64,000 bases of DNA from Burkholderiales bacterium (GCA_947464185.1 CANHVY010000007.1:1-64000), one strand, 5' to 3'; shown: positions 30,401 to 31,802, numbered from the stretch's first letter. The notes: generated by a model from the letters alone, not told the origin. A program made the numbers and translations.

Positions 30401-31020
30401 AGGTCGACGTTGCCGACCTCCCGGGCCAGGCGAGCAGTGTCGAAAAGACCTTCGCCCAGCTTCAGTTCGCCGTCAAGCCATAGGGAATGGCGCAGCCCAC
30501 CGGGGGTATCTTCCGACTCATCGGCGGTGCTTGGCACCTCGGCAGACCACGGCCCGGCGGCCGAGGCATCCAGCACCGCAGCGGTCTCGCCCGCGCTGCC
30601 AGCCTGCAGCACCTGGACCGACAGCACCTCCTCCATGAAGCGGCCATACCCTGGATCAGCCGAGGCCAGCGCCGAGTCCATGAAGGCGGCCCGCGTGCGG
30701 GTCAGCGCAACATCGAAAGCACTCGAGTCAACTGAAAATGCAGGTTCAGTTGCAGTGCCGGGCTCGAACGCACCCAGCGCAGATTCCCCGGCACGCAGGG
30801 CGTGTTCCAGGTCATCGATCTCGCCGGCAGCGCGGATCCCGTTGTCGTACAGGACGTGCTCCGCATCGCGCAGCGCAAGGGCCTGCACGGCGGCAGCCGC
30901 CGGGTCCGCAGACAGCAGGATGCGCTGCTCCAAAGGCTCGACCTGGAAGGTCGTGCGCAGGAGCTTTCGCAACAGCCCCGACATGCGGGGCGGTGTTGCA
31001 ACGGGCCTGTTTCGGCGCAT
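1..31020 (-). CDS. Giant LEPR-XLL-type repetitive surface/secreted protein (C-terminus outside window)
   Basis: One minus-strand frame stays open from the first ATG after an in-frame stop (ATG at 31018-31020) to base 1, so at least 10,340 codons are present and the stop is outside the window. No complete ORF exists in this frame anywhere in 1-31,020, and translated samples along the whole length gave coherent repetitive protein. The N-terminus carries LEQRILLSAD at residues 30-39, the LEPR-XLL motif known from the start of very large repetitive bacterial proteins. There is no Sec-type signal peptide. Downstream come beta-rich repeats, Ca2+-type loops and RTX GGxGxD repeats, which fit export by a type I system, as inference. 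An alternative start is ATG 30982-30984, which gives a leader 12 residues shorter; neither start has a clear ribosome site. sapC ends 46 nt upstream in the same direction. Function unknown; probably an adhesin or matrix/S-layer-like protein. Confidence 0.93.
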   Translation of the reverse strand, partial: MRRNRPVATPPRMSGLLRKLLRTTFQVEPLEQRILLSADPAAAAVQALALRDAEHVLYDNGIRAAGEIDDLEHALRAGESALGAFEPGTATEPAFSVDSSAFDVALTRTRAAFMDSALASADPGYGRFMEEVLSVQVLQAGSAGETAAVLDASAAGPWSAEVPSTADESEDTPGGLRHSLWLDGELKLGEGLFDTARLAREVGNVDLGALVVGPGATLAGSGVIDAPTLVEGTLAPGYSPGLISYESGLTLTDATRTVIELGGTAPATVADAGSGAFHDRINVSGLATLNGTLDLELVNGFTPKAGDEFVVFSYGSVQGRFDAVEGLFGLHSNIWFDLVQTGDASTAGQLKLVAKELVPGAGQALPLAQIVGSAGVLDQIGQLLNADYFVPGSLPAVNFSADFTVGGFDIDAGAFLLSWDDTRDRALLQVKATVDLGPGELSGDITVAIPTGSDDAVEVSIDNGSFVLSAGGAKLSASGIDGGFVLSSAGVAGVLRLGSLDLTQDDGSPLQGLDVAAIRSAHLGFNTTGSAVDTQVGAFAFDYSATQHHDFFSVSADLDLGLSFGGVSYELGGRFGISREQMTIEEGQPQQGWVLSAFDAHTSLTLGSPPGGAKLALKGLQGGVIVTKVNGKTGFSGSLQVGEAALTKADGVTPLVMDLELRLHDLPFNFNTFDLSGLTPDLDLPEIDLSIGSFPFMDLSVPTLPSFNLPGLGALDLGIDWAGLSLPELGLTLLSLPGLDLSLPDIDLGFLTLTWPELTAQLPNLGLDWLNLTLPELVFALPRLNIPGFDIDLSGLLPEFGFDWAALKLPSVPGVSWPDVALPNLTLPQLGDVSLGDLLTSLKSLLPSLPGVSLTLPEFGTVNWDTIRLPNLAVAFPDLQIDWATLSLPEFLFALPRLNLPGLQLSFDFSKLLPDWPDVKLGDLAFPDVNVDWAQLNVLQFLFKLPQMDLPGLDFGLFGIELPELPSLDGLIGKLPFDLDLQNLGFKIFGSLDIALGDYLVLSGDFGFEKAGQRLVLLANDALAVLSAGGFEVGATDADIGLVIDASGVAFEAVGGLYADLGGAVELGADEATIFYNSTGKSWTGQTLTIDTVSHTFGTLGVADLRGATLTGASLRVGDFIQASGDLAVRDTTQTLKVLKPGTGGAAATTADVSARVLSFGGSNLSAFAGVGVGADRTGLSISKLNLGLVLASDATNAQRRWLALQAVVPTDGVVGLVGVPELTLQASSLKLEVTRAATDGSLVDFALTPVTVATGAGSSIQIAYAASAGPVLRAAGLLTVGVAGFFRVQGNFAFERTTAELALSDGSTVNANVLTLGGKDISAFAGLNGGASNALGLNLQDADFALAIMSDRANTARKWMALQSDVSSAAFVGVDGLTVQAQSLQLAINRNLATTGGTQAQPALKHETILRLDTTLAEGTLHLALGAQQAALALTASRSSESIRNELRRKLEQMLVGAGRTQADVDGAVDITGTREEGFTIVFGGALAGSDYSTLTVRAEPGTVSAGASERTAGQAARINVTLTPLVQNSRLQMTLAAQAGTLRFSLGGQTADVTLVAADTDAALAAKIDIALESLTGVGAGAVTVTGTRAAGYTLEFSGARAGQDFSALGVALQQPSITLQVTAVEEGRTTQTGSTSSGTNVRERQVIAFSGATGTTNVRYSLGYGTGANAKTTGLIDFSKSSPTQNRTTLQAALDTMLGSGRATVSFDQSSTAASPRFFVDFTGELAFKDVPQFTVATQTGVSVQVSTSQQGQAKTVTPVLQKTPAQQRVQAPAGAQGTFTLSVDVGAGSKTTAALSLASTAAQVQTALRTATGTAGADITVTGSAGDWIINFGGQLAGTAVAPVHVQAQPAAARVDLAVLQRGLTITQTSTVTTPAIDEVQRVTVNGAGGGSFKLALTHDSKTYTTATLALDATAAQVQQSLAQAFSAGGLSGVTLTVTPAESGVYDITFGGSLGGRDLALLQVSGIAAQGGATLTVVQQGATVAQPDRVIDADPNLVVDFGVKSLDVLVAADTHYTITLDGAQGQLTRATGELELDVFGFLQVDGSFAIEKATDTVVDSKGRSVEVDKLTVGGGGVNAFAGIGGGTAQALGLQVQELDFGLALYTERNPAQGQTAQRWSALSATATSAALVGVNEVTATGQALEVRINRAAADGTVLDFAGANKKTLATGPGTSITLGMGGTEGVLMQARGVLTLDVAGFVKVTGNLAFEKSSTQVTLARTGGQTTGEKVNVDLLSVGGEGLNLFAGLNGGTSDALGLQLSNVRFGLALLSEKADGDPAPTARTWTTLQATAGSAGFVGLGSDMVVSATGITLAVNQAGGTATTVVDYAPGATNLSVVTGSAGPLAFSLAGQQGELLRASGSLLIDLFGFVRVEGSVAVEKRTETVTLAKKTGQATGDKVEVDLLALGGSSVDIFAGVGAGTSDAIGLMLDDVAFGLALMTSKADTSRRWTALSAQATSVGFVGLSDLLPTVRNLAVELNQATKANDVVVDFSAQPMLVATGAASPVTLGFVGAQGELLRAEGDVTLQLSDFVYLSGRIGFERYTPTGQLTRNDGSKVSATSMMAITGRDIDAFVGYADGGFDTTKTFAEQADDFYGFGVEGLDFGLAIIKAGGQSYTALSARMDDASLYGFDGDDFELSAQDLNLEINRADTASKTINFAASFGGGLQLGGAEGVTLDFSGGERFGVYAGNATLQLSSFVYLSGAFGFERANYGNTLRAGSTPTQVTGAKGFAIGGSGITAFVGYASSGIDRTKTLAQQASSLYGFGVDGLTFGLLSLKDTAGTSYTSLKASAGNMAAYGFDPQDFELSVSDVKLEYNRSSTAGRELNFAGPRGLDVATGAAPVRLDFQGSRLGAYAGTAVLRISDFVYARGAIGFEQRSFTGLKNANNNNLPMGEGFSIGGAAVDVFVGYADGGLDAQKPFARQADKLYGLGAEDINFGLLQVKAGGVKYTALKASANTLALYGFDPADFQLSALGLDVSLNQASGGAAALDFKKSFSGTGGYQVPTGGTPVLLDMETAAIGASVTQATLRISDFVHVQGAFAFSKGQPAPLAVKGPGGVLLRNVQVDGFEVGASGVKAFVGVNGPYRTDTDNDGDVDNNDAVNPDAIGLVIDDLDFGLGLYKARNTPLNTLGGVAGVKFTALAAHADSVSFVGVGDFITFTLDDVNVAINQSSKASHVVDFTDGGLVAGRDIATGVTSVKLKSNNLILEASVGHATAKLANLVSLEGGFAFQKRSLDRVGFNVPTKEIITAADALVVAGMDVHAFVGIKGPYRTDTNKDGVVDEKDPANPNAIGFTIEDLDFALALLSPASTTGLAIPGLKYFALEATADLAGLVGTDPFLTLQGSDISLSLNGAFAQGYPVPGFFANFKTLEGGAWHIPVGSTGQKMVLDFDKNIFGVRVEAKLGIFDLFDISHDFDFTFELPGFSSILPTLPAFPMPDFSGLTFKLPSISGLKFALPTLKLPTVPNFDWSAVLGVPDLNLDLPSLTLPQLGKLIALWPSLQLRFPNIVFPSLPALPDLPFRFTLPGLTLPTLPSFDWKLELGMPDLNLGLPDLKLSLPALGKLFAGWAGWKLNFPDIVFPALPALPDIGVPGFNFDLPAFSLTALEQLFKDWPAFKLNYPGLQLPDLPAFPDFELFKLPAINANLPSIDLTKLHGLFAALPTFALSFPDIEFPKFTLPSFSLGLNLPAPSFNGLFPTISLKSLTGLIPDLSLTTPQWLRDGLKFLQNIDLQIGINGVFGSIDLPNLSVSLDGFVHLQGDFKLNLGQTFTADMSTGLPSQLQLIEALLGPTANTIIDGLKMFGGLSADYSTLSGVKFKGVSFGGSDIDVFVGLGKPDFSKSLSGQSGLLGFGMQDLDLAIGSFQADLPKWYKAEKVFSLKAKADELGVYGLGDVLDLVAKDITVEANTGGKAMNGLLRAMPVYSSIGTGPNKGLVIPTGGTPVRLDFDGRELMGLDIGFAQIVVADFLHLQGSLAFRKGEVYDISIDTGGLAPLLQSIGTPIGAPLGRYVDDVQVRALTLGGANLTGFAGIGGPYRYGPDLTGTPGTDAPDGIPDFVNEAAVGVQVTDVDFGLAIMTPTLLDFVPGIGKFDPRFIAAKASIGSASLVGVEEDILEVQAEDVEVNINTFVLGKAPGPVNAALQLFGPPSINFQRSASFRDYTEDKDGDGVIDAGEDRNQNGRIDTAGFALPAGGDNMVFIDFDEEIVQAKIGYAEINLAGFLQLSASMSLTKKGSESVTLSNGVTTQVTSLAVGINDAYGFIGIPFGGKGYFYDNNNDGRIDEKDTVRNTGAVGLAIEDLDLGLVLAKESRFSATGVDFGLYLGGRATVQKIGLVGVPGATLEARDLAIEINTGARFSLGMGQFVRDEAAGTVSYDPNLSVTVSLTTIDFSKSTWTHPDDAPGVTRPGYAIDTGNPREPVVLNYSSQFLRLFGAMEVELFGLVSLDGQLDFRLSDKDGLTAFANVQVQVGPDGFNLRRQATGLLVINQGGVALRMNMQADLDLGPVAKLDAELDLSLNTFGKLIVYDVPEVFRGPSTDFGPDNPSTPTVDERWQFTIGAFPPGKDASWTGMYAALTGKGSLELFDGALDLKGDFSVIVAKVQTSVVLELGVTATLDLPLLEPLGVAGTLGLVIDTNTSGANQTGIYGALEVGGNNPSSTIIDGGDIFSVSGSFLLQINTTSATQKVRGRDPVTGTFFDPQGKPSEVSVAAQTLRISGKASIEVGPIELRGAVDLLIDKTGVQAAMDLTLDLSDFGEIKVAGAAAFGVDGTTPFFALRVQTKLEFGVSQLGIFADATLQINTRGSAYTTLPDSGGKTYTIAANTLFDLEIKGKLKVLAFEVALEGGIEIVDEVFRLDFKGTLDFFGFLVINVEGFIESDGDFLISGSAKLDIKLGPLRLEAGMSILFSSQPRFAGSAYGSLDFEIDLGLFEIDITLAGFSAAIDLTPISAYMAASVTVMGVTVSGSHLWSFGPRPVITRQDGDTLYLNSGDTSGRYGGGDLYDDTVNEAYTILSNADGSITVESLGEQVKHYGVNRIVARGGKGSDSIYVGEGVKAVLDFDGGDGKDNFNIFGGAAGSVIKGGAGNDVFQGGSVAGISYEGGEGNDRFVGGGTAEIIDMGSGSDTVFGGGGNDTIYIGTGESFVDTGEGDNLLLVSGGGRLEVTGGSGTDRLELSPISSTADQPIRLNDHQFVQGARTIDFTDALDRIEVRDNAATTNVLTGSGASWGATDLALDAAGVLDVTGATFHAPQALLSLQAKGIKGTINTTVAELTVVNTLTGGVAAERDIVVREVDDLDIVADNRTNGGLYAAAGSIDVELAKRESLLTLRSGVLSTAAGGGAISILADDVDFVSGDDRVGGTGTLTLRAKDAAQDYRIGAAGQSTFGRDLSRNGATGTFDLGMGDLSALADGFSAITIGHRAPGVLMSVGDVENKAVGIFNFLSRFTDPATLQAYRINVMGDLQSTDTLTLSAHLLEVQRQNVQDALGPADSGITAKRALVNVTEQIQISGWIKGDELVDIDVTGSTGVDAMLTSRAGLISLSADKGSSVQSLNAGSRVEITTSHAILSATTIEARGADSWVKVIAGTGLTVLEGAAIVARSDRAKIELSATTYIHLNSGSAVTSGARFDMVGATPVPVKTGADATLSINTTGELNIAGSVTAAGTLTIQSGKTLSTYADYFDTLPGRTISTLGAADLQAALVALKAGTLSPALSTLLSSSIVGLQPNPALTPLQDYAPFTSLNKAARDALALHLGYTTYVDGGYYNPTTGAFRTSLTQGGVVSSTGYEKHDGLIFYKANAAEAQPLRALLAQETDPVKRQALLNQIKAIELRTSFVQGERPDYSNAAINWQAAGVPAPAANATFDSLTGAQKMVVASSLGYVFDHSVIPLDTWASAPFDYAQIPLQTWIDASTIDFRNTLSATQWGSVPRPLSGTPYASLTEAQRAVVDRWIEFSPMQVDRLVLTGEYTVGATLAVTINGTRVAVTVQASDVGANQAATRAAVALRLADAINAQPLVASKVTAQAHGELLRVRSDLSTAQSTPAFTLTLDANEARVEQTRVAQLAYANLTPGQRDVVMGKLRPSLDARWQDLTAAQRGVITAYLDGPGQTSFDHDGDASTPARTIPLPKNFFNFNAAPGDVTRTTFSQGPLTDYENTNVYWGSAGAPTTGAAFGALTLAQKKVVAKALGYEVYEGSVWYCADAPAATRLVTQAATGAPADFSLELIDWGGVRAPAKLTSGAEPGFEDLTLAQQRVVAQTLGYDVLDRQVFVKLNAADAAKRVLTLLVEGADYQNGSLNWGDAPKPVEGTSFDALTREQQDRVLEQTGYIRWDGLLYYSSKAPAGKQYMLGFEQGAGKDYENKSIRWSAIEVPVLSQRVDLSAVTVTADKSYTISIDGTDYVYTAGAGDNLAKVVAGLLSAINKGGVHAARVDPAQANRLQINDGLGADNSGRAVITFSTTASGTAVIDDVPGGGVTDVPYGALNSAQQQAVLAQTGFAFQAGPVYYKAGAGDRTLVTSFLPGIDYTVDSSSNPTKRWIVTDNTGQKLQLYAYDAENDGIVDELRVQRAHPLLGQRGYGFLLTGTITTLQDNADFTVQGADDAIIRGNINLLGAGSDLTIQSDRWTYWEGTANVAGSILLAGGIKIDGTLPTGGAGANTDGVSLYVHAASTLNTTGAGMSITLLGGRDVELYGRAVAGGAIGASGVTWAGPDSKVSVVAGEQILVDTALLASKEVKLQTTGVTGLDDKGYAIVVTSAGALVAGGITSNGSGGRVAFDVAGNVTVAGTILAGGTMNGDEIVWREASTVSLKSAGQLYLGGLTRTESGGTVEIGATVRANQRIELMGGVSTDDVGLKLPGSARLATYNPDGQIVISSIEDAWVYGQVVAGGEVIDHFDPTGDFLGSTARNFRGDSTITVESTQGQVRLGRDLFAGKSVDVRGGTVSGRSTADDPWANDGIVIGGSVHLKTWQDNSNVTLSASGKLSVLAPAWTQELVADGFAEYADGHLSAPASFKLSINVGTAVVERVIDVPAARTGGLGALRDAIQAAIQAAPFLVVSSPGNAVPVGTAFNISGADNAPYQFNVRLNDGRLMFTSNFEFSIVAVAGGGAQRLGLTQIAASGATSGPVASGRGYAIDAPGFGSTVNIGKLNQPGGDITVSGWIRAHSAINLYGGSTSSGGQSVKLETTGLLETLSGGMVLRPAGAAVLQGSLVARGAGADIVIQARDTLELRGDLTAQRDIIISAGTTVQAGQKSLRTYGTSQLTTLDAGSRILLTGLNDVLINSTVGKGNAQLGLLQIESTQGSLEIARESGWLETGASMLLKGTDVDVFGNVVSLLSTPAVFDHEITIQAIDDVQLNGTLTLAGSLLVKAGDDVSVKGTQLLAQGAGQRLTFEVGDALTFGSTVADEGAQVGAGTALDVRAGGLVTVERNAKLYSSRDNSRISLRGNDIVVLGSIDAGATYTPPPAGAPASQAGTRAWTGKLAALDLNATRAISLGDDTAADAEQRIGGSVQATGAITVQAGAGSTGVGVFLGTKTSVIASATGQFRSTQAAVWSEAAAGGDASVSVRADGAVRMHGEVTAFDTGADITVSSLSQVVVDGLITANDSLVVQGGVHSSKVGLLVSTLVLDGTTYKSGGTLDTAAGGTIRLTATDGIKIEGVIGQRDLGSAKVGLLEIDSSGSDVTVLRNVDVRDEVRITGQNINVLSGSYVYATGANSEVYMRARNALVVSGALAPKAQAIVKADELVHLAAPTVSIMGQVEAGLVAVNPADAANVDADRIIDMKGLSLTAGQAYTVRIAHGPVASETVRTFAETLGTPLTQTLEQLVAALAAKIDADAAYAAVVDSTKPDQIKITTGAGTARISISLGGDSASGRVLFNAGTTLTVGGIVSSNDRIDMNAGVDLSWTRAQLEGAILASQLRGGTLTVSGNGLVSAGGAVRLQAGGSVVLDAQAAVTAPRAVSIERLVTVAETVDVVVGETSVAVGQVQVPEYSWVKTQITEQVGTERVKVGSSYTTMDVTLTQTGYYNPKATADAQFREMLVEGLDYVNSNIDWNNNGTEGRAAVTFSTSEVNNLQTTDQKNKTLYKGFTQLTDVQRQAVLNQTGYMALYQFGYSNALKHQTLNGNVTSAPFTPSWNANVGANEKVFFIDVAGWRDKYVRMPVGAEADVLRVTSQGEALYLAGDTTNDGGSDGQWKTATDIAALTAALSVSGSAVTITTPVAGQQFTISVSGTSFSVTAASGQTASAVAALLATQIDVHPTYGAKAVGAVITITGGSGISGQSRLPQGEWVGRYQDQAAVTYTQDRSVYYLPVNGYPTPPAAQERAGYDNPFAAQEDGRGRWKVDYSLASGDRVFDIFSRTNGASTKTVLDRDPNWTWESTQLIQAYDNDSDVINPSAQRQTALSDYKGNRATDNIFALNTWVDSLAFDTQALSQNGASTSSFKSNAFSYQYWGAWTTVVGMWVDNDDGSEWGEYDDESEVGEWGRVNDKPGTYRDLMKVDGSGTKVDQRDWERNRLFMTASGHDGYAYWGRQQNFNGNTWNSMRSEFDWIRSSQDYRVDGEANDGGDDLYIEIQGRKALNATVSETYKNYRYDWKSNWHNVYDTRVKLSYQLATQDQDIFQFRPVYQTVIKDVQVVTQKDVTVWAQVPVVQQETRLRTVVATENATARQYGEFDGESITGSSVTINAGGNVRLSGRVAAAEAVSVNAGGLLELKGQMRDGQQVTARLRSADIDLVSRDGMTLDDSAILEATGQLSKIDLKAGLDLAWGGVTELNATFAPGGSLDIDARAGRNINLSGLITANELEMKAGDSVGKDGTITADAETRVLATTGNIVLTAGDLGGHIRMTGATFTAQAPDQRIDLTARFGAVEQVKSTATSGTASAALASGVLTAAEIRVLAETGIQLNTVASKATLRTTAAGNVELTNLGSLLLQDAEAYDGSITVAATGSLSAALVRTLGSSDRNDIVLTTLAVGAGALTVDTLQTDDRGDIVLRSAGQIVQSSSLLSDAARDVANARKPVTAPVLLTHALKADQLDVRAGGSVTLNTQLQGLTLQTTHAGSVTISQGNRDLVLNAVNVADGSLTVTGQGGVELADVRLASNKDSNDVTVTASGDIGVRYVSAGIHLLQAGDRPVIYDASAGAGTAAISVNLASGVSGSPVVSAADTANANHLRTIDLGTMTVVEGLTYTVEFGPQGSPTHSYSVTATLGEVSAVNPAAALASKLSAAINLGGVYTAAVDVTNTRQINITAGAGTLDIRLPVPAGATGAPVINARDFADASTERTITLTGVTAVANKVYSVTIERGGSSDTYSYTAKVGDTIVAIASGLATAISGGSKYTAQIDGSSAVIRLVTLYTSAGEVTLTSTGGAIRETFTDAAVDIVADRLTLSAKTGILGLEISANSLDALTTGGSIDLSESDGLYEKSDGLQIVRAWSSLTTDTGTPAATVVRVSTENQLRVGADGVVRGDRVELASEDAGVSVDKPTGWNGSTPDSIRYTTGVSFSAETVVALYRFFNASQWMEYRAGDHFVFGYDSNTFTRRLPTTITTETLILETGGSLTMTGELKVGKRLELIAAESVLLAGKVGVTAGDANGLIDEVLITAKGLRQAVQARDLNNDGDTSDTLVETIQAAVDRNSDGDTLDTLSEALANVDYNGDGDKTDVVVEAAFGIDYNGDGDILDTVLEAGTPVDTGFINIQVDVLPAENFQLRAKRDIFVALGSGTDATVTNLTLTGFVGGLEGFDQARDVTLDIEGVLTVRGGIVAANDVTGRLRLAAQSITTDGASVFIADDLNVRATGAVKLNTLVDTLTVNVSGAGSVTVREATGLMIDRISAADGAIDVSAGGDLYVRDVHNMADGDSITLEATGGAWIDRVEAGTSVGAQKTGGTITVDAAGTIREWAAQIRNSAGQITGTALDQTSADLYGHQVKVLGAVSAASKLLTDPTITGTTDELEVRVVAAGGYTTGSTTVTADSVLKAGGAAIAVTAAPVTSAGIAAPQISRVFFSDVMAAGTAITVSVNGTDYSVTPGDVIAGYASGAPVGATWGSVLGALEFKLESIAGLVLAVSADATQRTLTLEGPDNTAYTVTVSVSSTTSGTLTGALLDDGLSPTQLAGSKAKQVSDLAFANAALAADSVFTVVVNGNAHRARVGENVLLTLSSAANATITVDAVGPIPGYAASVINAADIADTAHDRTIDLTGVGVVVGKNYTVTIGGTAFTYQAATNNTLTDIAGALAVSINAHASYVAAASGSVITVSDGAGTAVISVTLGSGVSGTPAVNAADIADQAYDRTIDLTGVGVVVGKNYTVTIGGTAFTYQAATNNTLTDIAGAL
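1933..2164 (-). repeat. Four tandem calcium-binding-type loops in the giant protein
   Basis: Four consecutive units of roughly 20 residues are encoded, with cores DLNNDGDTSDTL, DRNSDGDTLDTL, DYNGDGDKTDVV and DYNGDGDILDTV. The spacing of Asp, Asn and Gly resembles dockerin or EF-hand loops (DxNxDGDxxD), which bind Ca2+ in known proteins. Calcium binding here is inferred from the motif. Confidence 0.8.
5050..5760 (-). other. Trp/Tyr/Asp-rich non-repetitive island in the giant protein
   Basis: This stretch differs from its Gly/Val/Thr-rich surroundings. It is dense in Trp, Tyr, Asp, Asn, Arg and Lys, with pieces such as SNAFSYQYWGAWTT, VDNDDGSEWGEYDDE and HDGYAYWGRQQNFNG. No internal repeat is obvious. 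It may be a folded globular or binding domain inserted in the beta-repeat shaft. I do not recognise the family. Confidence 0.6.
11500..13790 (-). repeat. LTxxQxxVxxxxGY repeat cluster in the giant protein
   Basis: About nine copies of a short motif occur here, with one more at about 6,661-6,720. Examples are FGALTLAQKKVVAKALGYEV, FEDLTLAQQRVVAQTLGYDV, FDALTREQQDRVLEQTGYI and FDSLTGAQKMVVASSLGYVF. Each is usually followed about seven residues later by a YY or FYK piece and then by a variable segment ending in NxxINWG. The core reads as an amphipathic helix, unusual in a beta-rich protein. I do not recognise this repeat as a named family. Confidence 0.75.
15480..15830 (-). repeat. RTX-type GGxGxD calcium-binding nonapeptide block
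   Basis: Roughly residues 5,063-5,180 contain successive Gly-rich nonapeptides, including GGDGKDNFNIFGG, GGAGNDVFQGG, GGEGNDRFVGGG and FGGGGNDTIYIG. This is the haemolysin-type (RTX) calcium-binding repeat, a hallmark of type I-secreted proteins. The block is internal, about halfway along the visible protein, whereas RTX blocks usually lie near the C-terminus. Confidence 0.85.
17950..19480 (-). repeat. C-terminal group of FGLAL-type modules with Ca2+ loops
   Basis: Three further copies of the module described at 20,800-27,960 occur here, marked by FGMQDLDLAIGSF, GVQVTDVDFGLAIM and GLAIEDLDLGLVLAK. EF-hand-like loops are inserted: DKDGDGVIDAGEDRNQNGRI near 18,430-18,530 and YDNNNDGRIDEKD near 18,120-18,190. 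Confidence 0.75.
19830..20745 (-). repeat. Pro/Leu-rich periodic tract 2 of the giant protein
   Basis: About 300 residues of alternating Leu/Pro/Phe/Asp phrases are encoded. Units run like LPTLPSFDWKLELGMPDLNL followed by GLPDLKLSLPALGKLF, then FPDIVFPALPALPD, repeated about four times with variation. The tract separates FGLAL-type modules on both sides. No named domain is recognised. It is a paralogue in style of the tract at 28,041-28,990. Confidence 0.8.
20800..27960 (-). repeat. Tandem FGLAL / FVxVxGxFxFE modules (about ten copies)
   Basis: Modules of roughly 165-200 residues repeat. Each has a GLxLxDLDFGLAL-like strand, then RWxALxA, a NxA...VDF piece, and ends with DFVYLSGAFGFE and a GGxxVxAFVG phrase. 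Copies are seen near 27.45, 26.95, 24.72, 24.22, 23.7, 23.2, 22.7, 22.2, 21.65 and 21.1 kb; three more lie at 17.95-19.48 kb. EF-hand-like insertions TDTDNDGDVDNND (about 21.7 kb) and TDTNKDGVVDEKD (about 21.15 kb) sit just before GLVIDDLDFGL-type strands. The module family is not one I can name. Confidence 0.8.
25130..26830 (-). repeat. Five AAQVQ/FGGxLAG-type repeats inserted in the module array
   Basis: Five units of about 110 residues interrupt the FGLAL modules. Each has a helix-like segment (STAAQVQTALRT, ATAAQVQQSLAQAF) followed by VTG and a strand such as GFTIVFGGALAGSDYSTLTV, DWIINFGGQLAGTAVAPVHV or VYDITFGGSLGGRDLALLQV. The same architecture is common in large repetitive bacterial surface proteins. 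Confidence 0.75.
28041..28990 (-). repeat. Pro/Leu-rich periodic tract 1 of the giant protein
   Basis: About residues 677-993 consist of Leu-Pro phrases with a longer period of roughly 80 residues. Recognisable repeats are DWLNLTLPELVFALPRLNIP, DWATLSLPEFLFALPRLNLP and DWAQLNVLQFLFKLPQMDLP. Each is followed by an aromatic/Asp segment and SGLLPEF or SKLLPDW. It has low similarity to anything I can name and resembles the tract at 19,830-20,745. Confidence 0.8.
30010..30425 (-). other. Autotransporter-like beta domain near the N-terminus
   Basis: About residues 199-337 contain GATLAGSGVI and GTLAPGYSPGLI followed by VIELGG, then NVSGLATLNGTLDLELVNGF and a closing beta segment. The G-T-L-A-P-G-x-S-P-G phrase is typical of autotransporter-associated beta-strand repeats. 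It is a single copy and domain edges are approximate. Confidence 0.6.
30904..30933 (-). other. LEPR-XLL-type N-terminal motif
   Basis: Codons 30-39 from the 31,020 start read LEQRILLSAD. This matches the LEPR-x-LLSAD consensus that defines the LEPR-XLL N-terminal domain of giant repetitive proteins, with Gln in place of Pro. The motif follows a short basic, hydrophobic stretch (MSGLLRKLLRTTF). Confidence 0.85.
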
Positions 31021-31066
31021 CAAGCGGGGGATGTGAGGTTCGAGAATTCAGCTTGAGGCGAAGGCC

Positions 31067-31795
31067 TCAGCTCAAGGCTTTCTGACCCGCAGCGCGTTCT
31101 TCCTTCAGAGTCATCAGGCGTTCGATCTGGGCCAGCGACACCAGATGCGCGTACACGGCCGGCAGGTAGCGCTTCTCACGCATCTCCAGGAAGCGATCGT
31201 TGGACAGGTTGTTCAGCCGCTCCTCGTTGACGACGTAGCAGCCACTGATGTTCTTGGCGGTCTGCCCTTGACGGACACGCATGTTCAAGGGGGTGAAGAG
31301 GTTGTGCTCGGCAAAGTACTTGCAGAAAGAGCGCGTGAACTGGTCCATCTGCTGCAACTCGCCCAGATAGCGCTTCACGTTCTCGATCGCCTCAGAGGGC
31401 TCGCCGTCTTCCTTGAACAAGGGCACGCCCTCGCTCTGATTCACCAGCGCGCTGCCCTCGTCGATGCAGACCGTGAACTGCCCCTCCTCGCCTGTCTTGG
31501 CCAGCGCGAATGGGTAGCGGCGAATGATCGCGGGCACGTAGGACGCCTGCCACTTGCCCTCAGCATCCACGAAAAGGTTCTCGCCCTCGTCCAGCCCCAT
31601 CAGCGCAACAGGACGAAACTCGTCCTGCGCCTTGTCCTCGAGGAAGACGACCGGATAGATCGCCGCCGCGCGAGCGAACTCGTGGACCATGACAGAGGCG
31701 ATATGGAACTGGGACGCGAACCCGAACCCGTCGATCTGCTTGATCTTGGTGGTGGCATGGCGGGCCTTGCTGACGGGTACCAACTGCTGGAACAT
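31067..31795 (-). CDS. SapC family protein
   Basis: The 242-residue product matches the SapC family (S-layer-associated protein, named from Campylobacter fetus sapC). Typical family features are the N-terminal PVSKARHATTKI segment, AxxYPVVFLED, WQASYVPAIIRRYPFAL, and a central IDEGSALVNQSEGVPLF. The start is ATG 31793-31795 because GAGGAGAG lies 7 nt upstream; a 17-residue longer frame exists but would place the ribosome site inside the gene. Family members often sit beside TonB receptors, JmjC-type cupin proteins and tryptophan halogenases in other proteobacteria, and their biochemical role is unsettled. Here it precedes the giant gene by 46 nt on the same strand, so cotranscription is likely. 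A 7-bp hairpin (about 31,053-31,070) overlaps the stop codon but has no T-run, so it is unlikely to terminate fully. Confidence 0.9.
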   Translation of the reverse strand: MFQQLVPVSKARHATTKIKQIDGFGFASQFHIASVMVHEFARAAAIYPVVFLEDKAQDEFRPVALMGLDEGENLFVDAEGKWQASYVPAIIRRYPFALAKTGEEGQFTVCIDEGSALVNQSEGVPLFKEDGEPSEAIENVKRYLGELQQMDQFTRSFCKYFAEHNLFTPLNMRVRQGQTAKNISGCYVVNEERLNNLSNDRFLEMREKRYLPAVYAHLVSLAQIERLMTLKEERAAGQKALS

Positions 31796-31802
31796 GAAAA
31801 AT

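Noticed and set aside
3397-30483. Long plus-strand open frames opposite the giant gene (e.g. 3,397-5,727; 6,640-9,423; 11,293-13,584; 14,581-19,362; 19,726-24,225; 25,474-27,942)
   Set aside because: They are antisense shadows caused by GC-rich codon bias. Their translations are Arg/His/Gln/Gly-rich without motifs, while the minus-strand frame gives coherent repeats with no stop for 31 kb.
1-31020. CRISPR array or mobile element as the source of the repeats
   Set aside because: Repeats are in-frame protein modules of many different lengths, without constant short repeats and unique spacers, and no transposase or integrase is seen.
31053-31070. Hairpin at the sapC stop as a terminator separating it from the giant gene
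   Set aside because: A 7-bp stem with a wobble pair and no T-run; a full stop of transcription is not supported.
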